This document shows positions 48,105 through 58,373 of a stretch of 64,000 bases of DNA, in pieces. The DNA lies in NCBI GenBank assembly GCA_964304625.1, contig OZ199838.1, positions 4,464,001 to 4,528,000 on the forward strand, read 5' to 3'. The position numbers and the translations under genes were made by a program. The DNA comes from Kudoa neothunni (lineage: Eukaryota; Cnidaria). Under the pieces are notes generated by a model, which was not told the DNA's origin, did no database searches, and saw only the letters and a program-made list of their open reading frames with translations. How positions within the stretch are numbered: the stretch's first letter is position 1; every line of letters starts with the position of its first letter.

Positions 48105-49835
48105 TGAATTTCATATTACTGCTTGGCTACATAACCTGATATCACCTTATTTAATTGAACTAATTCAATTACTAAATTACTTTTCAATAATTTTAAAGTA
48201 AAATAAACATTTTCTAACCCTAAAGAAATGATCTATATGTTTGCATAAATCCTCTAATCATACCAATTATGCTACGTGAAAATGTTTTTAGTCATTTTGT
48301 AGGATGCAAACCTTTTATAATTTTTTACGTATTTTTCTGTGTTAAAATAAAATTTTATCTTTCCATATATGTGCTCCAATAAAGCAATAGATCTTTCTAT
48401 AAAGAATGAAAAATGCATACACACACAGACACTTCAACTTTATATGTATAGTAGATGTACCTCTGTTTAAACTTCATTTTTTTATTAGATGCCACATTGA
48501 TGTAACTGTAAAAACTTAATAATTGTTTAATCGTGGTAAAAAAAGAATGAAAACGCTTAATTTAATCACGTGGTCAAGGAAAAGGGGATACGTATGGCCG
48601 ATCCTCACGTGACTTTTTATTTTTCGTTTATTCGTAGCATTTATTCTTATGGATTGTTTTTAGGAAGTGGCTATCGATACGGATCATATTATCTAGGTAG
48701 GTATAGTTTTGACCATACTTAATTATTTTTGTACCACCGCTTCGCTCTTAGGGGTCAGAAATAATTAGCCCTTTGTCGCAAGCACGTGATATTTTTTGCG
48801 CGATAGCTCGTGTTCCACAATAACTACTTTCTCTGTATCACATTTGTTCGCATATTTTTGGCTAGTCTATAACATATTATAATTCGATGAGCCAAACAGA
48901 TTTTACGACCTCAATAACGATGAATCTGGTTCTTCCGAATCAGATTCATATAATAGCTCAGACTTCGACTGTACCACGTTTTTTGATGATGAATGGAGAA
49001 CAATAGTTTCGAAGTGTCATAAGGTGACACGGATGAACATAAAGATAACTCTTCACCTATTTTGAATCCAAAGTCACATACTACTATGTTTGACTGGTGC
49101 CAGAAGCCTGTGAGGCTATTTTCAAAGAAAAGAAAGCATGATATGATTATGGAGAAACGTCAAATAAAAATCCCTGATGATGTATACACAGAGCCTCAAA
49201 TTTGGTGTCTATTCATTACTGATGAAATATTACATCGAATATTTATCTTTACAAATAATCACCTGAAGAAGATACAATCAAATTTCACAAAATTATGGGA
49301 TTGCGTTGAAGGTAATGGGGAAGTATCCACCTCCAAAAATTCGCCCTTTTGCGCTAATGCAAACCTACCGATTTTATTACAAATTGTCTTTATACATTTT
49401 TTAAATATGGAGTGATCACAAATATCTTTAAAAATATCAGTTTAAAAAAATCAATAAAAATGCAGCTTTGGCCATTATCGTAGCGTGTGTTCATTTTTTG
49501 CGCTTTATTTCCCTAAGTTGTCACATATATGCAACTTTGAGACTATTATTATGCCCAATTTAATTATATTTTGTAATATCATTACAATTATCAATAGATC
49601 GCTACTTTAGTTCTACATTTTGGGTGTTAGATATAGTTTTTGTGATTTTAATTATTAATTTAAAAAATCTTTATCAGAGATGAATTAATGAGTTATATTT
49701 AAAAAGTTTCTGAAACACGCTACCTACTGAAGCTTAGTAATGGTAGAATTTAAGTCACAGCGCCAGTTTTACAAGCTGCTTCTGGATCAAGAAACATTGC
49801 TAAACTTCTTAACCAGGAAAGGTCTATTGCAGTAA

Positions 49836-50926
49836 ATGCCAAACAGGTGCAAGAATTGTCGTAGGTACAACACCTATAAATTAAAGATTGGACGAAGGTT
49901 AAAAAACAATTCTACAGACCTACAATTTATTTGTGAATCAGAAAAATTCGCTTATATTTGTTCAGAGTAATTTTATGTTTCTGAAATTATTCTGAATATA
50001 CTTATAGAAGTGATTGTAAGACATGCTTCTCTCCAAGAGCCTCAACTTTCTTTGGAATTATGAATAAATTCCAAGATAATTCTTCAAAATTATCGGTTTC
50101 CCATATTTTTGAACTGGTTTATTCGTGGGCTATGGAAGAGCTTAGATGCCAGGCGATTACTTTAACTGGAATAACAGGAAAGACTATTACATACTGGTAT
50201 TCATCCTTAAGAAAAATTTTTTGGGGAAGTTTTCAGCGGCGTGACAAATTCGACGGAAAAAGAATTATTGAAATAGACGAATGTCTTTCGAGGGGAAAAC
50301 GGAAAAATAATCGTGGTAGGTACTTGGGAGCAGATGTCTGGAGAAGCGCCCCTAATGAAACATATTCTCCATCATCATCTGATGATGATGATGATGATGA
50401 TGACATGGATGATGATTCTGTTGGCACTAATGTCGAAAGATATGGGAATAGAATAGAAGGTCCGTGGGTAGTTGGGATTTGTGAATGTTCCGTTGACGAT
50501 GATGGTAGACGTAAATTGCTGGAGTCAAGATTTTTCATTGTGGATCGAAAGGATAAATGTACCCTTATACTCCTAATTATCCAAGAGGTATCACATGGCT
50601 CCACAATATACACAGACGGATGGAAAGGGTACAAACGGTTAAGAATTTACGGATATAACCATATAGCTATAAATCATTCAAAAGAATACGTTACAGCTAA
50701 CGGGGATCATACAAACACTGTAGAGGTTGTATGGCACCATTTAAAAACGAAGCATTTGCGAAGGATGAGTGGTGTGCCGAAAGATATGCTTCATTTGTAT
50801 CTGGCTGAGGAGTGGTTACGATCGAAACATGAAAATTCATGGGAGTTTTTCGATTTTATTTTGAAAGAAAGTACAAGAATATATTCCATTACCAATAATA
50901 ATAATAGTAGAAATAATGAAAATTAA
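49836..50926 (+). CDS. Merlin A transposase with acidic insertion
   Basis: IS1595-like DDE transposase. Two exons (49836-49966 and 50008-50926, intron 41 bp GT-AG) join to 349 codons. A zinc ribbon (RCKNC .. C .. C-x4-C-x2-C) leads to FELVYSWA, the first Asp in IIEIDECLSRGKR, the second in IYTDGWKGYKRL and the Glu in HTNTVEVVWHHLK. All catalytic residues are present. Between the first Asp and the next strand (WVVGICE) lies an acidic insertion of about 45 residues with a run of eight Asp. Upstream, 49,740-49,832 matches the family's N-terminus (LLNFLTRKGLLQ) but ends in TAA, so the usual start may be lost; the internal Met at 49,836 keeps the zinc ribbon. Confidence 0.82.
50374..50402 (+). repeat. 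(GAT)n coding repeat
   Basis: GAT/ATG repeats encode the Asp run inside the Merlin A transposase. The frame is kept. Confidence 0.85.
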
Positions 50927-53886
50927 TTTATTCAATTTTATTGTATGATTCTTCTTCGATTTGCGGCCACACATTTAGTATCTTTTATATAAGTACAATT
51001 TAAACTTTTTTATATTGTATCATTAAGCTATGTACATTTAAAAGTTATAGAGAATATAGTTTTCACTACGGAAGTTTATTACCTATATTTAAAAGTTAAT
51101 CATTCGATTGATAGAACATAAGCTCTATCGAATGAATTCACTAATGCGTTAAAAAGCGACATATATTCTTGTGTTCCGATAATTTTTTTAATTCCAAATA
51201 ATATAAATTGTTTCAAAAATTACAACAACCATTGGTTACTTGTCGGTTGTCTTGGGTGACGAAATAAAAATAAACAAAATGCTTCATTCTTATCATGTTT
51301 GCGTTTGTCTAGACTCTAAAACTAGAGATCATTATGTAAACTTCACACTCCAAACGAATTCTTTTTATTATGAATGTTTCCATTCAGTGATTGTATTTTC
51401 CATTATACAGTAATATATTAAATAATTTATAAGTTCCTAATGTATTACAAATATGGGAAATATTACGATAGTCAGTAATATCACAATTATTCGCACTATT
51501 AAAAAAAATAAACTAAACTTTCAATTTATAAAAAATTTTTCTTGGTAGAAGTTAATTTAAATTCAAACAAATTATCGAAATCTATTACTGCTGAGTCAAA
51601 TATGATTTTAACACTTAAATGCTATAATATGACTAGTTTGGAGATAATGATAGCCTCAAAGTTGCATATATGTGATAACTTAGGGAAATAAAGCGCAAAA
51701 ATGAACACGCAAAGTTGTGCGCACGCTACGATAATGGCCGAAGCTGCATTTTTATTGATTTTTTTAAACTGATATTTTTAAAGATATTTGTGATCACTCC
51801 ATGATTAAAAAATATATAAAGACAATTTATAATAAAATCGGTAGGTTTGCATTAGCGCAAAAGGGCGAATTTTTGGAGGTGGATACTCCTCCATTAACGC
51901 GTTGAATTCGATTTGTGTGAATTGAAGGCATTTGTTGGTCTACACTATTTTTTAGGGATTAAAAAAGCGAATCTAACAGATATGCAGGAACTTTTGGTTG
52001 ATGATGATGATGATTTTGGTTTCGCCATTTGCAGAAAGGCATTCGGCAGTAACAGTGTCAGATATTTTTAGCCGCGTGTTATAAATACAACTTATTAATG
52101 CAACAACAACAACAACAATACCGACTATTCAAAATTATCAAGTGTTCTTCGTTGTTTGTTATTTTGTTGAATAAAATAACAAACAATAACTAATCCGTAT
52201 CAAACAGAGTTAAACTTTTAGAAAGATGCCTACGCTATAACGGTGATTCTACTGAATCAGCGAGCTCAATACAAGAGAGATTTTCAAAAATAAGGGATAT
52301 TTTCAATTATATCAACTCCAAATTTATGAAATATTACAGCCCCACAGAGTATCTCACTATTGATGAAATGTCGAGGCCGTTTAGATGACGATGTATTTTC
52401 AAACAATACATTCCATCGAAGTCTTCCCAATATGGCATCAAGATATTTAATTTATGGGACTCTAGAACATATTATACACTATATCTTGAAGCATATCTTT
52501 GAGCTCAATGTGGTAGTGTATATAAAGTTGATAATTCTCCACAGCGTTGAGTAATGCGTCTTGTAAAACCATTGTTACAATCTAGAAGAAATATTACTTT
52601 AGACAATTGGTTCACTGCCATCACACTTTTTGAAGAATTGCTAAACAATGGCTTGACTGCGGTTGGAACTACAAGAAAGAATAAAAAAGAAATCTGTTAT
52701 GGCTAATAGATAGCGCGGACAGGGATTAGGATCATTATTAGTACTGGTATCACGTTGGAGTTTCAAATATTGTTTCTATTCGCGTTGCTCATACCTCACA
52801 AAATCCTCTCCACTCATTTACCATCAAAAACACCTGGGCAATTTACATCAAAATTTTCGTTTACAGAAAATCTTACATAATTATCCTATTTACCTAAAAA
52901 GAATAAACCCATGCTTATTCTAAGTTCATTTTCTCACAAGTCCATTATCGGTACGAAGCATCCAAACAAGTTTCCTGAGATGATTAATTTTTACAACTCC
53001 ACTAAAGGAGGAGGTGACACGATAGTTCAAATGTGTGCCAGTTATTTTTCACACTTTATTAGATTTTACTTCTATTGATTCATACATTATATATGGTTTC
53101 AAAAAAATATAAAAGTGCGAAGGAAAGATTTCTTTAAGACTTTAGCGATGCAATTGTTACAACCGCAAATTGAAAATAAAAATAATCAATGTGATTAATT
53201 CAAAAGAAATCTATCACAGATATTCAAAAAAATAATATTTTAGATTTAATGTCACGTTCAACAAATAAAAAAAGATGTTATACTTGCACTCGTCAAAACG
53301 ATAAAAAGGCCAAATCGACTTGTACTTTATGCTCAAATTATATTTTCAAGCAAAATTCAAACATTATTTGTAATAACTGCCTTAAAAATAAATAATTTAT
53401 GTGTGTGCTTTAACTAGTTCATTTTTCTGAATGGCGTCTATTGGACCCCATGCATGCAATTACGTAAAGTTTTTTGCGCGTGCCACGAAGGATTAAATAT
53501 AGCGGGTTATAAAAAATAAACTTTACAGATAAACTATAAATAGGAGGTGCCGGGATTAAAAATGGACAAGGCGCAAGCGTAGTTGCCTGTTTGGATTAAA
53601 AACTTCCATGTCAATAGCCAGTACCATTTTTTAATACATGTAATTCTAATATTATATAATTTTTAAAATGATTTAATGTTATTATTACTCGCTTCGAATA
53701 ATTTATAAGTATAATTAGTACGAAAAAACGAAAAATAAAAAGTCAGTTGAGGATCGGTCGTACGTATCTTTTTGCTTTGACTCCGTGATTAAATTAGGCG
53801 TTTTCCTTCTTTTTTTACCACGATTAAACAACTAGTAAGTTTTTACAGTTACATCAATGTGACATCTAATAAAAAATGAAGGTTAA

Positions 53887-54588
53887 ATATGGGTACATGT
53901 AAATATACAATAATGTGGCTTATAATCGTGTTCCCCCAAATTTATGGTGATTACAATGGCGCAATGGCAGTCCTTCTCCAATAATTCAGAAACGAATGAT
54001 TATTTTATGGATCAAAAATTGGGCCTTTCAGATATGGCCTTATTTTATTTAGAAGGGCAATTATTTTAAACATCATGGCTCAAAAAGGTGGGAGTTAATG
54101 TCCGATTCTATTCCAGATGTTTATTCATTTTTAAATCGTAATTTAAATCAAACAAATAATTGTTTTTTCATCAATATTTAAATTATAGTTAGTTTTGTGT
54201 TTTAATATTTTTTGTGACCTTGCGCAAACGAGTACGTACAATTTACTCATTCCCAAGAGGATTACGTCGACCGACCCATTATAATATCACCTGAATATTA
54301 TTTACCATGCCGATAACCACTTCTTTAGAATTACATTAAAATAATCAAAATTTATTTGGATTGGACGGATAATAACGTTGATTAGAATTTCGATACTTCA
54401 CTATCGACTGCTGGTTACGTTGGACGATGAAGTTACTAAATTTTAGTACGATTTTCAAAAAATTTTGCTGCAGATTAAAGATCAGTGGATAGCGGGGGAA
54501 TAACCATAATTCAATTGTATCGAGGTTATCCGACCCGAAGTCACTGGCTATTGCTACGGATCCGTATAATCCGCATGCGGGGGTTGTC
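53887..54588. other. Intergenic, no gene seen
   Basis: Short open stretches only (for example a weak hydrophobic start near 53,912), none convincing. No domain recognised. Confidence 0.4.
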
Positions 54589-56979
54589 TATTGCTACGGG
54601 AGGGAATAACTCCAAATCTACAAACTCACATAAAATTTGAAATTTCTAATATTGTGACTATAAATTTCGTGTTTTACGTTTTGATATGAGTAATGTTAAA
54701 TAAATATTTTAATTTTTTACTAATAAAGGTTTCTTTAACTAAAAGAGAAAATACCAGACGTTGTTTTTTATGTATAAAACGTCCAACCTATTACTTCTGA
54801 TTGTACCTAATCTGTTTAATCTGGCGCAGCTAATGTAATCAGTTAAAATGTGCTCAACTAGATTTTTATAAAATGAGATAATTGTATTTGTTGTATATAT
54901 ATTTGATTTATAGATTATATTTATATGTATTATTACATATCTACAAAGTATATTCAATATTACCGTTATTCATAGAAAACGATTAGAACATTCTATATAG
55001 TGAATTCAGTAAATATATTTAAAGTAATGCTTAATTTTATAGTTAAAATCAATATAAAAGCTTACTGTGTGCAATTAAATAGCGGTGAGCATAATTCATC
55101 TTCTTAAATGTTATTGTTACAAATATAGATAAATTATTAGTTTTAATAACATTAAAACCTAAAAAAACTTAAATTTTACGGTAATGCGTTAACTGAAATT
55201 AACGTCCACAATAGAAGGAAACACGTTTTGTATTCTTGAATACGGTAACCTGTGTGCGAATCAAAGTTTTCATTGTAGCGTCATTTGTACGATGGAATCC
55301 TCTCCTGGATTGAGAGTTGACTTATATAACTCATTATATAGTCATATTAATCGTTATGAACATCTTTTTTCCAACAAATTAAAAATGATGGAATTGCGGA
55401 AAATACAAAATTCCCAATATAAAATTCTATAATATTTTAATGAACCTTTAATTTACTACAAAATAAGGTTTGTATTGTTTTCGACTCTATATATAAAAAA
55501 AGAAAGCTTAAAGGTAACAAAAATCGTCAACATACAGAGGTAACTGCCTCTCTAGCATTACTTTTTGAGTTAGTAACGATATGGAAAATAATTCATAATC
55601 ATATTTTGAAATGAGATACACGATCGTCTTTGTAATGCTTTGATATACAAATTTCTACCTCATCAACGAAAAGACGATTTCTCGAATAATCATCTTTATG
55701 AATTAATATCACTTGGATTTAATAAAAATCGGATACAAAAAATGTTAAGCTATGAAACAAATAAAAATATCACAGTGAAATCCCTACACAATTTGAAAAC
55801 AAGAGGGATAACCAACATGGATGTATTTACGACTATCAGTATGTCAACTCACAAGTTTAATTGTGATGTTAAAACTAAAAAGAAAACAATGTTGTTACTT
55901 GATTATTTTTGGTTGATCATCTAATGCGACTTACTCTACAATCTCGTTGGAAATTTGTGTTAACGAAGGCAATACATAAACTTTCGAACTCGCATTGATT
56001 GTAAAATCAAATATTTTAGATAAATTCCACGATTGGTATTCTTATTAGTGCACCCTTGTATTTAACTGTTGCTAACGATCCTATTTGAGAATTTCGCATA
56101 ACTTATGCGTGCATTTTTCATGAAAAAAATCATGCAGGCATTTATGGCTTCTTGACATAAATTTTAGAATGCTCCCCTATTTTGAATGAAAAATTATGTA
56201 TCGTTGTTGCGGTTGAGAATATAGAGTAAGGGAATTTTTGGGAATTGTCTCTTCAAATACCCATTTTTAACAGTAAACTTCGTGTAATACAAATATTTCA
56301 AAGGAAGTTAATACCAAATAACAACTGATACTTGAAATAAATTCATTAAAATGTTACCAAATATTAGTTCGGGCTATCATTCCCACTGAGAGTGAAAGCA
56401 ATCGGATGACCTAAACAACGTAGGCTAACAGCCATTTCTTTTTCTAGAAAAAACATGAAAAAATAATATACTAACTATTTAACTTACTAACTGTTTATTA
56501 AAAAAGTTTGATTTGAACACAACAATTGTATCATAATCAGTCTAATACAATATTTCTAACTCATGCGCTTAATACTTTTCGTAAACTAATAATTTACTAT
56601 CTAACTGTTTTAAATTTTCAAATTATATAAATATGCCGCCTATCTAATATAAGTGAGCAGTTGCCACAAAATTAAAAACGTTTCTTGGCGCACGCTCATA
56701 TCAGCAGAAGCCAAAATTGTTTAGTTCATTTGAGTATTATCCTTATTAGCTGATTTTACGCAAGCAATTTTGCATATTGATTTTATCAAACGTTAAAAAG
56801 ATGAGCTAAAGCTATTTTTTAATCCAAAACTCCTTACAATAATGTTGTATTTTTCAATAGCTCAAATTTTCTCCAAAACGGTTAATTATGTTAGGCCAAA
56901 AATCATTGATTACAAATATAAATTTCAAATTTTATGTGAGTTTGTAGATTTGGAGTTATTCACTCCCGTAGCAATAGCC
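54589..56979. mobile_element. MULE-like element remnant
   Basis: 54,589-54,645 and 56,920-56,979 are inverted copies (tattgctacgggag, aataactccaaatctaca, ctcacataaaatttgaaatt), about 2.3 kb apart. A second partial copy of the end (ggctattgctacgga) lies 40 bp outside the left one. Between them is a fragment resembling the DNA-binding region of Mutator-like transposases. No clear 9-bp target duplication was found. Confidence 0.5.
55640..55924 (+). pseudogene. MULE-type transposase N-terminal fragment
   Basis: A 94-codon stretch contains KFLPHQRKDDF, a helix-rich segment with LISLGFNKNRIQKML and then NITVKSLHNLKTRG. This pattern (spacer, then 'G+-.TLKDLHNLKTK') is common just before the catalytic core of Mutator-like and SWIM-type transposases. 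No DDE core follows. The call is by remembered motif only. Confidence 0.5.
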
Positions 56980-58373
56980 ACTGCCTTATCCGAATTATGC
57001 ATACACACGGTGGAGAGTGTGAACAATAAAAATCACCTATTTGGGTTGTTCTTGTTCAATGGTTTATATCTAAATATGATAAATGAAATAATCTCATATA
57101 TATATATATATATATAACATTAATTACATGTCCTTATAGTTATACTTAAAATGCAATGAGCGGTATGTAATAGTATTCTGAATATTAAGCGTCTCGTCAA
57201 CTTGAACTTAAGATGAAAATTTTATAGAGTTTAGAGCATTTAAAACTTCCTAAGACAGGTTTTTGGAGACGTAAGCCAGGATCCCTAATTAATGTGCGCG
57301 CAATTTTAACGGGCATAGCAGGGAAAAAGCTACTTTGAGTTAAATATCTGCTCAAAAATATGTAATATTTTTGCACAGTCGATTAAATTTTGCAACGAAA
57401 AACCTCAAATCCTCCCCTATTGTCAATATTTGCTTGTCGAGTAATGCAATTTAAACACAACATTGAATACGAACCGGTTCACGAACCCATTGATAGATTG
57501 ATCGAAGAGTTACGGAAATCCAGACAAATCAATATTTTCTAAACGCCAGCGCATAATATAAGCTTCGTTATTGAATATAAATCTTATATTCAATAAAATC
57601 AAACTAAATATCACAGCAAATTAGCATCTCTTCAAATAAAACCACAATTATTACCTAAATTACCATGTATTTCTCTGTTAATATACAGATGAACAGTAAT
57701 TTAAAATAGAATATGCGCGCTGAGTAATACAAAGCAAAACCAATGGAAAGTATGAAATGATTATCATGTTCATCGCACCAAAAAATAACGAAGGAATATT
57801 GTGTGGAGATAATATATTCAATATGAATATGTTGGTATAATTCCCATATTTTATTAGTAACTCTCTTTGGATTATATGAGGTTGATTGTGAGTGTTGTTG
57901 ATCAATAGCACTCAGAATTTCAATACATTTTATAACAATAATATTAATCCGCTTAAATTACTTAATGTGATCAATAGTGCTAATACTTTTAATACTAATA
58001 ATTTTAAATATTTTTTATTTAGTCGGTAGTTCGTTGGCAATGTTTGCATGTGAAAACCATATCCCTTATCCAAACAATCCCAAGTTTGGTGTAATTTGCG
58101 TGGGTAGGTGTTTGAAATAACAACCAATACGTGTTAGCACACTTCTAACACAGTAATCGATACAGCTATTTCTATATAGCCCTAAATTTATCCACATTGA
58201 AAAATTATTGAACTAATTGACACATTTAAACAACTCAATAAGCCTACATAACATTTTAATACGAATGTAGTGCGCATGCACAGTTGAAAGTGCGTTATCT
58301 AATGGTTCATTAGGATTAGGGATCCTTAATTTTGAATAGAAATACATCTCTCCATTAGAGAAACACACAAGAT
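56980..58373. other. Upstream flank of PPP1R37, no gene seen
   Basis: AT-rich with a (TA)n run near 57,098-57,116. No recognisable coding sequence. The PPP1R37 promoter should lie near the right end; no TATA box stood out. Confidence 0.45.

Larger units (their letters stand above)
46719..48455 (-). mobile_element. Non-autonomous Helitron containing a Merlin
   Basis: On the minus strand it starts TCTACTATACATATAAAG after A and continues gttgaagtgtctgtgtgtg. It ends with a GC-rich stem region (gcgaagcggggcttttgcg) and CTAG before T (plus 46,718-46,722). The last 110 bases match 1880-1988 closely. The only coding content is the inserted Merlin at 47,048-48,104; without it the Helitron would be about 670 bp. 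Confidence 0.7.
49311..51898 (+). mobile_element. Merlin element A, nearly intact
   Basis: 2588 bp with long inverted ends (49,311-49,552 and 51,644-51,898) that are well over 90% alike apart from a 14-base insertion (cgcacaactttgcg) in the right one. Termini are GGTAATGGGGAAGTATCC and,	from the right, GTTAATGGAGGAGTATCC. Perfect 8-bp duplications GCGTTGAA lie at 49,303-49,310 and 51,899-51,906. It contains one gene, the transposase. Intact duplications and similar ends mean it is the youngest insertion in the nest. Confidence 0.93.
48893..53394 (+). pseudogene. piggyBac transposase, interrupted (element B)
   Basis: The 5' part (48,893-49,310) has an acidic Ser-rich start (NNDESGSSESDS), a frame change near 49,020 and the stretch TMFDWCQKP to KLWDCVE. 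The Merlin inserts inside the codon run: dropping it and one 8-bp duplication reads on as CVEFDLCELKAFVGLHYFLG. The 3' part has the Asp blocks YLTIDEMSRPF (52,350-52,383), ITLDNWFTAI (52,590-52,620) and KGGGDTIVQM (about 53,004-53,034), with several breaks. It closes with a zinc-binding tail CYTCTRQNDKK..CTLC (53,278-53,390). Confidence 0.85.
48471..53882 (+). mobile_element. piggyBac element B, split by a Merlin
   Basis: Flanked by TTAA (48,467-48,470 and 53,883-53,886). Inverted ends of about 175 bp begin ACTTCATTTTT and CCTTCATTTTT and share acattgatgtaactgtaaaa. Its ends differ from those of element A, so it is another family. Without the Merlin insertion (2588 bp plus one 8-bp duplication) it is about 2.8 kb. 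The left end lies 16 bp from the 5' end of the Helitron at 48,455. Confidence 0.88.

Noticed and set aside
50233-50634. A 133-codon minus-strand frame rich in Ser
   Set aside because: It is the reverse of the Asp/GAT repeat and neighbouring Merlin transposase exon.
53912-53982. Possible secreted peptide starting MWLIIVFPQIYG
   Set aside because: It stops after 23 codons with no obvious donor site or continuing coding sequence.
54739-54957. Hydrophobic 72-codon minus frame
   Set aside because: Extreme AT composition gives Ile/Tyr/Asn-rich chance frames; no motif, neighbour or splice support.
56842-57117. A 91-codon plus-strand frame
   Set aside because: Its middle is the right inverted repeat of the MULE-like remnant and its end is a (TA)n run; no splice or domain support.
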